The notes under the pieces are model-generated. The model was given only the letters and a program-made list of their open reading frames with translations, was not told where the DNA came from and searched no databases. Made by a program: the position numbers and the translations under genes. This document shows, piece after piece, positions 1 to 8,493 of a stretch of 64,000 nt of DNA. Origin of the DNA: Chitinophaga caseinilytica (lineage in GTDB: Bacteria > Bacteroidota > Bacteroidia > Chitinophagales > Chitinophagaceae); contig NZ_CP150096.1 of NCBI RefSeq assembly GCF_038396765.1, positions 5,253,001 to 5,317,000 of the forward strand, read 5' to 3'. Every line of letters begins with the position of its first letter. Position 1 is the first letter of the stretch.

Positions 1-1586
1 AGGTTTTTCTTCACGTCTTCCGGCAGCCCGGCGATGGGGGATTCATCGTTCGGACTGGCCAGGATGGCGATATCCGGATTACCGTCCCCCGTCACGTCCA
101 TGGCACCGAGCGCGGGCACGTACATGCCGCCCTGCGCGTCTTGCAGGCGGGCGCCGGCTTTCCAGCGCATGAGGTCGGAGAAGCGCAGGCCTTCGCAGGC
201 GAGCTCTACCCTTCTTTCGCGGCGCAGTTCCAGCAGCAGGGTGCTCGCAACGCCGGGATACTGGGCGGCCAGTACGGGGTCTGCCGCGGGTGTCAACGTC
301 ATGGCCGGCATTTGCACACGGGCGCGAAGGAGGTTTACCGTATTGTTGAGGTCGGTTGCCGTAATGGTCCCCAGTTCGGCTTTTGCTTCGGCGAGGTTCA
401 GCAGCACTTCGGCGTAACGGTAGATGGGGAGCGCCGTGTAGTTAGCGTCCCAACCCTGGCGCTGAGACGGCAGGCGGGGGTAGAATTTCACCTGATCGTA
501 CCCGCCGATGGTGGGCTTGATCACGTAAGGCTTGTTATCCAGGTTCGGCGAAAAACCGGGCGAGGCAATGGTCTCGTTCATGCGGGGGTCGCGGTTGGCG
601 AGCACTTCCAGCAAGGTTTTTGTGGCGTAGCCGGGCTGCGCGGTGAAAGGCGTCCCATCTTTCATGAGGTAGGTTTCGGCCAGGCTGTTGCTCAGCGCCC
701 ACTGGTACCCCAAAACGGTATGCGTGTTGTTCGATGCGCCCAGCGCCTGCTGGTAGTCGGCCCACATGATAATTTCCTTCACACCGTTGAGGGTGGCGCT
801 GCAAAACAGGGCGCGGTAGTCTTCCCCACCCTTCCCGGTATTGTTGATAGTAAACCGGTTGCTGCCCATGATCTGCTCGGAAGCCCACACGGAACGTTCC
901 AGGAATTTTTTCCCTTCGTTGGTGAGGTTTACTTCCGGATGATACTTCCGGAATGTGCCTTCGTACAGGCCGAAGCGGCTCAGCAGGGCCAGGGCGGCCC
1001 ATTTGGTGACACGGGTGCGGTTGCCTTCGTCGGGTTTGATGTTTTCGACGGCGTAGTTCAGGTCTGCCAGGATGGAATCCGCGATGAGCGCGCGGCTGTC
1101 GCGACCTTTGTAGAGATCTGGATCGTCCGTTGCGAGGGGCTTTCCGTACCAGGGCACGTCGGAATAATCCCGCAATTTAGAGAAGTAGAACATCGCCCGG
1201 AAGTACTTCGCGATGCCGATAAAATGACGGATCGCCGCGGCGTCGCCCTGGGCTTTGCCGGCGTTCACCAGCATGAAGTTGATGCGGCGCAGGTCTCCCC
1301 AGTTATTCCATCCCCCTACCGTTACCGGCGTCACCGTTCCGCGCACGAGCCCGTCTACGTAGCCTGCTGCCTGGTAGTTGCTCGTGTTGTCGGATTCGAT
1401 ATCCTGGTATGGAACGGGTTGCATCCCATAAAAGCCATTGCTGTAGGTCTCAAGGTCCTGCGGGTTATTGAAGAACACTTCTTTCGTCACTTCTGTTTTC
1501 GGGAACCGGTCGAGGAAGTTCTTTTTGCACGAAACGGCCGCCACCGTCACCATTCCGAAACATATATAAAAATTGATCTTTTTCAT
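1..1586 (-). CDS. SusD/RagB family outer-membrane nutrient-binding lipoprotein (partial, cut by window edge)
   Basis: The surface lipoprotein partner of the adjacent SusC; it would bind the glycan or other ligand above the TonB-dependent channel. The start is the ATG at 1586. The first 20 residues form a lipoprotein signal peptide ending in VAAVSC, followed by the KKNFLDRFP segment that opens most SusD proteins. The conserved helical (TPR-like) SusD body is visible, including a segment beginning GYATKTLLEVLANRDPRMNE and, near the visible end, RREXRVELACEG-LRFSDLMRWK, the usual SusD C-terminal signature. The frame stays open to base 1, so only the last few dozen residues should be missing. It lies 18 bp downstream of susC on the same strand and is surely co-transcribed. 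The ligand cannot be told from sequence. Confidence 0.93.
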   Translation of the reverse strand, partial: MKKINFYICFGMVTVAAVSCKKNFLDRFPKTEVTKEVFFNNPQDLETYSNGFYGMQPVPYQDIESDNTSNYQAAGYVDGLVRGTVTPVTVGGWNNWGDLRRINFMLVNAGKAQGDAAAIRHFIGIAKYFRAMFYFSKLRDYSDVPWYGKPLATDDPDLYKGRDSRALIADSILADLNYAVENIKPDEGNRTRVTKWAALALLSRFGLYEGTFRKYHPEVNLTNEGKKFLERSVWASEQIMGSNRFTINNTGKGGEDYRALFCSATLNGVKEIIMWADYQQALGASNNTHTVLGYQWALSNSLAETYLMKDGTPFTAQPGYATKTLLEVLANRDPRMNETIASPGFSPNLDNKPYVIKPTIGGYDQVKFYPRLPSQRQGWDANYTALPIYRYAEVLLNLAEAKAELGTITATDLNNTVNLLRARVQMPAMTLTPAADPVLAAQYPGVASTLLLELRRERRVELACEGLRFSDLMRWKAGARLQDAQGGMYVPALGAMDVTGDGNPDIAILASPNDESPIAGLPEDVKKN

Positions 1587-1604
1587 GTGTTGTTAGCTTA
1601 TCCG

Positions 1605-4600
1605 TTAAAAATTCAGGTTCAGGCCGCCGGAGTAGGTTTGCTGGAAGGGATACACGGAACCGTCCAATCCTTCCGGATCGATCTTCGCTTTCAGGTGGGA
1701 GCGGGTCCAGATATTTTCCGCGCTGAAATAAATGCGCAGTCTTTCGATGCGGGCTTTTCGGGTCAGCGAGCCGGGCAGCGTATAGCCGACGGTCACGTTT
1801 TTCAGGCGCAGGTAGGCTGCGTTCTGGAGGTACCCGGTTTGCGCGGCGCCCAGTTCGGAACCGTCTTCCGCGATATAGGATTTGAGGCGGGGGAAGTAAC
1901 CGTTGGGATTTTCGGGTGTCCAGGCGTCGAGGTTGTGTACCTGTACGTTGGCCCAGGGTTGTGCGTATACGCCCCAGAAGTAGTGGTTGCTGGGGTTGGG
2001 ATACCAGTCGCGCTTGCCCACGCCCTGGAAGAACACCCGGAGGTCAAACCCTTTCCAGTCGGCGCTCAGGTCCAGGCTGTAAGGCAACCGGATGCTGCTG
2101 TTGCCGATCACCCGGCGGTCTCCCGGATCGTCCACGGTATTTTTGCCATAATCGATCTTCTTGTCGCCGTTCAGGTCGGCGAATTTCAGGTCGCCCACAT
2201 AGAATTTGTACTTCTGATCGTCGGAGCCCACTTCCGTCTGGTCGGGCCAGTTTTTCAGCTCCTCTTCCGACTGGAAGAACCCTGCCGAGGTAAAGCCCCA
2301 GATCTCACCCCATTCCTCGCCCACGTAGCGGTCGCCGATCAGGCGGGTAGGATTGTCGTATTTGGTGATGTAAGATCGGCTGTCTGCCAGGATGAACCTT
2401 GCTGAATAGTTCAGCGGCGATCCGCCCACCTGCACGTTATCGCTCCATTTCAGGCTCAGCTCCCATCCTTTCGTTTTCAGCGAAGCGCCGTTCTCACGGG
2501 GCTCGCCGGTACCGAACACGGCGGGCAGCGTTTTGCTTTTCACGAGCATGTCTTTGGTTTCGCGGGTATAAATATCGGCGTCGATGCCCAGGCGGTTGTT
2601 GAGCCACGACATATTCACGCCGAAGTTGCGCGTCTGTATCTTTTCCCAGGTGAGGGAAGCGGAAACGGCCCCGGGCTGGTTCACCATCATCGGCCGCGCC
2701 CCGTCGAGGATCTGGCCGATCTGGCCCGAGCCCATGGTGGGGATGTAAGCGTAAGCCTGGGAAATGGCCTGGTTACCGAGCGAACCGTACGATCCGCGCA
2801 GCTTCAGGAAATCGAGATGGATGGCTTGCGCCACCGGCTTGAAGAAGTTCTCGCCCGTTACCACCCAACCGGCCGATACCGAGGGGAAGAAGCCCCAGCG
2901 GTCTTTGGTCGGGAAGCGCGACGTACCGTCGTACCGGCCGTTCAACTCCAGGATGTACCTGTCGTCGTAGATATAATTCAACCGGTAAAACAGTCCCTGC
3001 ACCGCCCAATCGGCGATCGTCTGCCGCTGGGTGATGGTGCCCGTGGCCAGCTGCGGCGTGGGCAGCGATGTGCTGATGAGGCCCTGGCGCGTAGTGCGGG
3101 CGGATTCGTCGTAACGGTATTCCTGGTTAAAACCTGCCAACGCCTGCACGTAGTGCTTCTTGGCGAAAGTTTTGTGGAAATCGGTATACACGTTGAACAC
3201 GTTGTATCGCGCGGCGTCGCCGCCGGTGGTGGCGTAGGAAGGATTGGCGCCCGTATATTTCACACTTTGGCCGGGCCCGTCGTAGTACGGCACCTGGATG
3301 TCAAAGGAATTGATAGTATTGTTGGTGCGGCGGATGGTAGCGTCGCCTTTCAGATCCCACACGTCTTTGATGATGTTCAGCTCACCGTTCAGCGTGGCGG
3401 TGTATTCGTTGATGTAATTCTTGGTGCGGCCGCCGGTCTGCAACCTGCCGAAGATGTAGCCGCCGTCTTTGGTCCAGCTCCCGTCGGGGTTGCGGAGAAC
3501 GGACAGCGACGGGATGCGGTTCAGTTCATGGAAGAAGTTGCCGTCGAGGAATACCGGCGCATCGTAGTCGCGGTTGGTGAACGTGGTGTTGGCGCCGAGT
3601 TTGATGCGGTCAGACAGTTGATAGTTCACTTTTGCTCGGAGGTTGTACCGGTTCATGATATCGTTGCCGTATTTCAGCTGGCCTTCGTAACGGAAGTATT
3701 CACCGGAGAGGTAATACGCCACTTTCTCGCTCTTTTGCGAAACGCTGAAGTTGGTGGTAGACGTGGGCGCGGAGTTTTTATAAGCCTCGTGGAGCCAGTC
3801 TGTGGTACCGTAATAGGCGTATCTGGTAGCGTCGGTAGGGTCTACGATCACGGCGGGGAGCGAAGGGTCGGCGGAGCGTTTCTTCGCGTATTCGCGCACG
3901 GCGTCCGGGTACAGGTTGTAGAGCGGCGTGGCGGCGCGGTGTTTATAGTCCATCGTCAGGTATGGATCGGTAACGAGCTTCGGAACGGCGCCCAGGTTGC
4001 GGAGCGCGTAGTTCGTGTTCACGGAGATGGAAATCCTGTCGGAAGTACCGGATTTGGTAGTGATGAGGATCACGCCGAAAGCGGCGCGGGCACCGTAGAT
4101 AGCTGCGGCAGACGCGTCTTTCAGCACGGTCACGTTCTCGATATCGGCCGGGTTGAGGCGGTTCAGCTCGTCGGGCGTGGCCGGAACGTTGTCTACAAGG
4201 ATAAATGGCCCCCCTTCCGTCAGCGAGGTAAGACCGCGCACGTTAAATCCGGGATTGGAAGTAACGCGGCCGTTGCTGAGGGTGATATTGAGGTTGGGCA
4301 GCAGGCCCTGCAGACCGGTGGCGATATTGTTGATGGGCCGGTTCTGGAGCTCCTTGCCGGAAACCATGTCTACCGCGCCGCTGAGGTTCACTTTCTTCTG
4401 CGCGCCATATCCCACCACTACTATTTCCGTCAGCCCGCTGGAGCCGGCTTTGAGGACAATGTTGAGGTCGCCGGTGCCGGCTACTATTTCCTGCGCTTCA
4501 TGCCCGATGTAGGAAAATACGAGCGTGGAGCCTTCCGGCGCTTCGAGGGAAAAATGCCCCGTGGCATCGGTCTGCGTGCCTTTGGAGGAGCCTTTTACCA

Positions 4601-5039
4601 TCACGGTCACGCCGATGAGCGGCGTCCCGTCTTCCGACTGCACGATACCGCGGATCGGCTTGGCCACAACGGTTTCCCCACTGGGCGTAATGACGATCAG
4701 CTTTCCGGAAAGCAGTCTGAAGGTGAGATCGGTGCCGGCGAGGGTTTCCCGCAGGATGTCGATCACGTGCGCGTCTTTTACGCGGATGTTCACTGTTTTG
4801 TCAGGGATGGTTACGTTGCGGTAGAGGAAAGTGTAGTCACTTTTCTTGCTTACCAGCGTCAACAGCTTCTTGATATTGATGTTGGCGTAATCCAGGCTGA
4901 GCTTTTCCTGCGAATATCCATTTGCGCTAACCTGCAGGAATGCAGCCAGCAGCAGTACGGAAGTCAATTTCATACGCAGTAATATTTTTTTTAATCGCTC
5001 TTCAGGTACAGGTAAAATGCATGTACGGATTTTTTTCAT
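1605..5039 (-). CDS. SusC/RagA family TonB-dependent transporter with STN domain (locus 1)
   Basis: Outer-membrane active transporter, 1144 aa from the chosen ATG at 5039. An in-frame ATG at 5087 gives 16 more residues and one at 4973 gives 22 fewer. I prefer 5039 because MKKIRTCILPVPEERLKKILL resembles the long basic leader of related SusC proteins and because its distance from the upstream stem-loop matches locus 3. Order: signal peptide (about 23-43), secretin/TonB short N-terminal domain (about 45-118), carboxypeptidase-regulatory-like domain (about 127-205), plug with the SusC hallmark VTVLKDASAAAIYGARAAFGV, then a beta barrel ending in a terminal aromatic residue (LNLNF). The STN domain shows that it signals to a FecR anti-sigma factor, which is encoded just upstream. 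One unit with fecR and susD. Confidence 0.96.
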   Translation of the reverse strand: MKKIRTCILPVPEERLKKILLRMKLTSVLLLAAFLQVSANGYSQEKLSLDYANINIKKLLTLVSKKSDYTFLYRNVTIPDKTVNIRVKDAHVIDILRETLAGTDLTFRLLSGKLIVITPSGETVVAKPIRGIVQSEDGTPLIGVTVMVKGSSKGTQTDATGHFSLEAPEGSTLVFSYIGHEAQEIVAGTGDLNIVLKAGSSGLTEIVVVGYGAQKKVNLSGAVDMVSGKELQNRPINNIATGLQGLLPNLNITLSNGRVTSNPGFNVRGLTSLTEGGPFILVDNVPATPDELNRLNPADIENVTVLKDASAAAIYGARAAFGVILITTKSGTSDRISISVNTNYALRNLGAVPKLVTDPYLTMDYKHRAATPLYNLYPDAVREYAKKRSADPSLPAVIVDPTDATRYAYYGTTDWLHEAYKNSAPTSTTNFSVSQKSEKVAYYLSGEYFRYEGQLKYGNDIMNRYNLRAKVNYQLSDRIKLGANTTFTNRDYDAPVFLDGNFFHELNRIPSLSVLRNPDGSWTKDGGYIFGRLQTGGRTKNYINEYTATLNGELNIIKDVWDLKGDATIRRTNNTINSFDIQVPYYDGPGQSVKYTGANPSYATTGGDAARYNVFNVYTDFHKTFAKKHYVQALAGFNQEYRYDESARTTRQGLISTSLPTPQLATGTITQRQTIADWAVQGLFYRLNYIYDDRYILELNGRYDGTSRFPTKDRWGFFPSVSAGWVVTGENFFKPVAQAIHLDFLKLRGSYGSLGNQAISQAYAYIPTMGSGQIGQILDGARPMMVNQPGAVSASLTWEKIQTRNFGVNMSWLNNRLGIDADIYTRETKDMLVKSKTLPAVFGTGEPRENGASLKTKGWELSLKWSDNVQVGGSPLNYSARFILADSRSYITKYDNPTRLIGDRYVGEEWGEIWGFTSAGFFQSEEELKNWPDQTEVGSDDQKYKFYVGDLKFADLNGDKKIDYGKNTVDDPGDRRVIGNSSIRLPYSLDLSADWKGFDLRVFFQGVGKRDWYPNPSNHYFWGVYAQPWANVQVHNLDAWTPENPNGYFPRLKSYIAEDGSELGAAQTGYLQNAAYLRLKNVTVGYTLPGSLTRKARIERLRIYFSAENIWTRSHLKAKIDPEGLDGSVYPFQQTYSGGLNLNF

Positions 5040-5118
5040 ATTTTTGGATTGTCGGTTGAATAAGATAGCCGTCCCCTGTGTTCTCAAGACAAGGCGGCAG
5101 TTTTCGGCCGGTATATAA

Positions 5119-5142
5119 AAGGAGGTGTTGCCGCACTTCCTT
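5119..5142 (-). promoter_or_regulatory. Stem-loop in the fecR-susC spacer (locus 1)
   Basis: Read on the minus strand, AAGGAAGTG (5142-5134), a six-base loop CGGCAA, then CACCTCCTT (5127-5119). Eight of nine positions pair, with one A-C mismatch. It ends about 80 bp before the chosen susC start at 5039. A hairpin with the same stem length, the same GGAAGTG/CAC-YCC core and the same loop length precedes susC of locus 3. It may be an attenuator or processing element between fecR and susC; the role is inferred. Confidence 0.5.
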
Positions 5143-5211
5143 TTTTTGTGGCCATGGTCAGCGGAGTAGTGTTGCTATATCATAGGCGCAGCTTTTTGAT
5201 ACGTGAATGGT

Positions 5212-6273
5212 TTACCAGATTTCAATTTGATGATCGCCCAGTGATTTGTATTGGAACTGCATCGTCAATTGCAGTGCCTGAAGTACCTCGGGCAGCGGTT
5301 TGTTGTTAAAGGCGCCGGAGAAGACCTCGCCTTTCAGCTTATCATTGTTCAATGTTATACTTACGTTATACCAGCGTTCCAGCTCGTTGGCCAGCTGTTC
5401 GAACGTGACGTTCTCGAATTCCAGGCGCCCCTGCATCCAGGCGGGCTCGGGGCTGGAAAGGGTCACGGCGGTGTTGTTGCCGGTGGTTTGTACCCGGGTG
5501 TCCGGGGCCTGCGGTTTCAAGGTTGCCGCCGGCGCGTCTCCCGTAGCCGGCAGATCGATCACCAGCTTCTCGAGGGGCCGCAGTCGCACCTGGGCTTCCT
5601 CCCCTTTCGTTTTATAAGCGATCTCCACCTTCCCGGTAATGAGGAATGTCTCGACACGGTTATCTTTCGGATAAGCTTTCAGGTTGAAAGTGGTGCCCAG
5701 CACGCGTACGTCCACCTTCCCCGTCCGGATAACGAACGGATGCTCCGCACTGGCCTTCACGTCGAAAAACCCTTCGCCCGTGAGCGTCACGATCCTGTCT
5801 CCCTTCGCCAGTGCGGCGGAATCATATGTCAGCTTGCTGCCGGCGTTGAGTACCACGCGCGACCCGTCGGGCAGCAGCACTTCTTTCTTCGTTACGCCAA
5901 AAGCCGTTTCCGCGACGGATTCCCGGGCCGATGCGCCCGTCATCCAATACAGCACCCCGCCTGCGCCGGCCAGCAGGGCCACGCCGGCCGCGGCCAGCCA
6001 CCGCCTGGGCATCATTTTCCGGCGGATGGCCGGGGCGGGCGCCAGCAGCTCGTCGAGCTTGCCCAGCCCGCGCTGTTTGCGGCGCAGTTCATCTTCCGTG
6101 GCGGCATCGCCGGGTTTGGGAAGCGGGGTCAGTTCTTCCACCATGTTCAAGGTATAGTGAAGCCCGGGCTCGGCAACCAGCAACCGCTCCAGCTCTTTAA
6201 GCTCTTCCGCCGTTGCCTCGTTCGCCACTTTCCTGGACATCAATAAAAATAAGCGCTCTTGTGTTTCATGCAT
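5212..6273 (-). CDS. FecR family anti-sigma factor (locus 1)
   Basis: Inner-membrane regulator that holds the ECF sigma factor inactive and, when the loaded SusC touches its periplasmic part, releases it. 353 aa from the ATG at 6273 (MHETQERLF); a longer in-frame start at 6327 adds an unconvincing tail. N-terminal cytoplasmic sigma-binding region (about 1-88), one TM helix (about 91-110, WLAAAGVALLAGAGGVLYWM), then the FecR beta domain with the family signatures KKEVLLPDGSRVVLNAGSKL and LTGEGFFDVKASAEHPFVI, and a C-terminal STN-like region (from about 275) resembling the TonB short N-terminal domain. It sits 124 bp before the next reading start of susC and diverges from the sigma gene. Confidence 0.94.
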   Translation of the reverse strand: MHETQERLFLLMSRKVANEATAEELKELERLLVAEPGLHYTLNMVEELTPLPKPGDAATEDELRRKQRGLGKLDELLAPAPAIRRKMMPRRWLAAAGVALLAGAGGVLYWMTGASARESVAETAFGVTKKEVLLPDGSRVVLNAGSKLTYDSAALAKGDRIVTLTGEGFFDVKASAEHPFVIRTGKVDVRVLGTTFNLKAYPKDNRVETFLITGKVEIAYKTKGEEAQVRLRPLEKLVIDLPATGDAPAATLKPQAPDTRVQTTGNNTAVTLSSPEPAWMQGRLEFENVTFEQLANELERWYNVSITLNNDKLKGEVFSGAFNNKPLPEVLQALQLTMQFQYKSLGDHQIEIW

Positions 6274-6511
6274 CTGAATAGGACCTTTTACAACAGAAGG
6301 ACGATGTCCGCTTCCAAAAACCCCCAAAAGAAAATCCCCTTTTTTTCAATCGCCTGAAACTCCGTCCTGTCAATCGTTTGCAAAACACAACTACAGACTT
6401 AGTTTGATAAAAAAACGATGCATCGGAATAAAAGGGAGTTTGTTTTTTCCCGCGAATATTTCATACTTTACCGGAAATCGAATCGCTATATTATTTTTTT
6501 CATCTGGGTCT

Positions 6512-6540
6512 TTTGTTAACTTTAGCATAATCTACGTATG
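6512..6540 (+). promoter_or_regulatory. Candidate promoter of the locus 1 sigma gene
   Basis: TTTG at 6512-6515 and TACGTATG at 6533-6540, separated by 17 bp. This fits the Bacteroidota -33/-7 pattern TTTG / TAnnTTTG with one mismatch in the -7 element, and lies 16 bp before the sigma gene ATG in an AT-rich divergent spacer. Motif match only. Confidence 0.35.
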
Positions 6541-6556
6541 ATAAATTGCAGCCGGT

Positions 6557-7126
6557 ATGACTGACACTGCAGCCTTATTCAGGAAAATGACGGCGGAGAA
6601 CGACCAACTTGCTTTCCGGCAGTTTTACGACCATTTCTTCGTGACGCTGTTCCGTTTCACCTGCTCTTTGCTGAAAGAAAGGGAAGTGGCGGAAGAGATC
6701 ACGCACGACGTGTTCGTACAATGCTGGCAGAAGCGGCATGAGCTGGGGGATGTGCGCAATCCGCAGGTGTACCTGTTCGTGGCCGCCCGCAACAAGGTGG
6801 TAGACCATGCCCGCCGGCAATCGCAGCTCCGCAGCCTTCCCCTCCAGGAAAGCGACGAGGAGCAACTGCAATTCTCGCCCGATCCGGAACAGTTGCTGAT
6901 CACTTCAGAAATGATGGGAAAGATGGAGGAAGCCATCCGCGAACTGCCGCCCAAATGCCGCGAGATATTCATTCTCGTGAAGCAATACGGCCTTCGCTAC
7001 AAGGAAGTGGCCGCCATCCTGGAACTGTCTACCAAAACGGTGGAAAACCAACTGGCCATCGCACTCAAAAAACTCACCACCGCCGTCACCTTCCGGCTGG
7101 AAATGAAAGTGATGAAGAAAATCTGA
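6557..7126 (+). CDS. ECF RNA polymerase sigma factor (locus 1)
   Basis: Sigma-70 family extracytoplasmic-function factor, 189 aa, a normal length for the group. Region 2 lies at about residues 20-85 (AFRQFYDHFF, then EEITHDVFVQCWQ), and region 4 at about 130-178 (LPPKCREIFILVKQYGLRYK followed by the helix-turn-helix ILELSTKTVENQLAIALKKL). It is the Bacteroidota ECF type that drives SusC/SusD genes. It diverges from fecR, so sigma and anti-sigma are not one transcript here. The predicted target is the fecR-susC-susD unit on the opposite strand, possibly with its own promoter. A strong terminator follows 16 bp after the stop. Confidence 0.95.
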   Translation: MTDTAALFRKMTAENDQLAFRQFYDHFFVTLFRFTCSLLKEREVAEEITHDVFVQCWQKRHELGDVRNPQVYLFVAARNKVVDHARRQSQLRSLPLQESDEEQLQFSPDPEQLLITSEMMGKMEEAIRELPPKCREIFILVKQYGLRYKEVAAILELSTKTVENQLAIALKKLTTAVTFRLEMKVMKKI

Positions 7127-7141
7127 TCCCTCTACGATATG

Positions 7142-7175
7142 AAAAAAGCCCACCGCATGGTGGGCTTTTCCTTTT
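7142..7175 (+). terminator. Bidirectional rho-independent terminator
   Basis: Perfect 11-bp stem AAAAGCCCACC (7144-7154) / GGTGGGCTTTT (7159-7169) with a GCAT loop. It has a T-rich tail on the plus strand and, because of the A-run, on the minus strand. It separates the sigma gene from the convergent CorC-type gene. Confidence 0.88.
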
Positions 7176-7188
7176 ATGATCATGTTGT

Positions 7189-8493
7189 TTATTGCGCTAC
7201 GTCGCGCACTTCCACTTTGGCGATGCGGTGCTGGTCCATCTGCTTCACTTCGAACCGCAGCCCGCGCCATTGGATGCTGTCGCCGGCAGCGGGGATCCTC
7301 CCCATCCGGTCGAGGATGAAACCGCCGAGGGTGGCGAAGTTCACGAGGTTCAGCTTCTTCTGGTCGGCCGGGATGTGCATCCGTTCGAGGAATTCCACGA
7401 ATGGGATTTGCGCGTCGGCGAGGATGGAGCCATCGTCCTGCCGTTTCATTTCATACTCGAATTCGTTCGTCTCTGAAATATCGCCCACCAGCGCGTCCAC
7501 AATATCGTTGATCGTGATCATGCCCTTCACGGCGCCGAATTCGTCGACCACCATGGCCTGGTACACTTTTTCCTTGCGGAATAGGTCGAGGATCTGATAG
7601 GTGCGGTTATGTGTGGTGATGAGGAGGAGTTTCTTTTTGTAGGATTCCAGTCGTAGGAGAGAATCGGCAAGACTGTCGCTCAGCAGGTCTTTCGAATACA
7701 CGAACCCGTACACGGCGTCGAGGTCGCCATTGGTGAGGGGGTAAAGGGTATGTTTGTTGGACAGGATTTTTTTCCGGTTGACGTCGGCCGCATCGTTGAC
7801 ATTGAGCCATACGAGCTCGTTGCGGGGCGTCATGAGCGTAGAAGCCTGCCGGTCGCCGAGGCTGAACACGTTCTGGATGAGGGCTTTTTCCGTTTCTTCG
7901 ATCACGCCGCCCTGGTGGCTTTCGGCGATGATAACTTTCAGCTCTTCTTCCGAGTGGATGTCGCCATGTTCGTGGATGGGCCTGATGCCGATGAGCTTGA
8001 GGATGGCGTTGGCCAGGCCGTTGAGCATCCAGATGAACGGGCGGAACACGGCGTAGAAGATTTTGAGCGGCACTGCCACGGCAAACGTGGTGGGAACGGG
8101 TTTGCGGATGGCGAGGGATTTGGGCGCCAGCTCGCCGAACACGATGTGCAGCACGGTGATGCAGAGGAACGCGATGGGCAGCGCGATGCTGTGCGCCGTG
8201 GCCGGCTCGATGTGCAGGCCCAGGCTATTGAAAGCCGAAAGGATGAGCGTCGTCATGACATCTTCGCCTACCCAGCCGAGCCCGAGCGAAGCGAGGGTGA
8301 TGCCGAGTTGCGTGGCGGCGAGGTAACCGTCGAGGTTATTGACGATGCTTTTTGCGACGCCGGACACGGCGGCGCTGCGGCCGGAACTAACTTCTATCTG
8401 TGAAGAACGGACTTTTACGATGGCGAATTCCGCCGCTACGAAGAAACCGTTAAGTAATACGAGGAATAAAGTAAGCAGGATGTCAAAAGCCAT
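7189..8493 (-). CDS. CNNM/CorC (HlyC) family membrane protein with CBS pair
   Basis: Integral membrane protein of 434 aa. N-terminal DUF21/CNNM transmembrane domain (about 1-185; it begins LLTLFLVLLNGFFVAAEFAI, the family's opening motif, and contains HIVFGELAPKSLAIRK), a CBS-domain pair (about 205-335, with MTPRNELVWLN and MVVDEFGAVKGMITINDIVD), and a C-terminal CorC_HlyC FAD-binding-like domain (about 350-430, NFATLGGFILDRMGRIPAAG). Family members are linked to Mg2+/Co2+ efflux or to membrane integrity; 'hemolysin' is a historical name only. It is monocistronic: a terminator follows it and a long non-coding stretch precedes it. The substrate is not proven. Confidence 0.93.
   Translation of the reverse strand: MAFDILLTLFLVLLNGFFVAAEFAIVKVRSSQIEVSSGRSAAVSGVAKSIVNNLDGYLAATQLGITLASLGLGWVGEDVMTTLILSAFNSLGLHIEPATAHSIALPIAFLCITVLHIVFGELAPKSLAIRKPVPTTFAVAVPLKIFYAVFRPFIWMLNGLANAILKLIGIRPIHEHGDIHSEEELKVIIAESHQGGVIEETEKALIQNVFSLGDRQASTLMTPRNELVWLNVNDAADVNRKKILSNKHTLYPLTNGDLDAVYGFVYSKDLLSDSLADSLLRLESYKKKLLLITTHNRTYQILDLFRKEKVYQAMVVDEFGAVKGMITINDIVDALVGDISETNEFEYEMKRQDDGSILADAQIPFVEFLERMHIPADQKKLNLVNFATLGGFILDRMGRIPAAGDSIQWRGLRFEVKQMDQHRIAKVEVRDVAQ

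Noticed and set aside
141..2405. Long open frame on the plus strand, antisense to SusD and SusC of locus 1
   Set aside because: It is a shadow of the real minus-strand genes: no signal peptide or family motif, and the opposite strand gives clear SusC and SusD.
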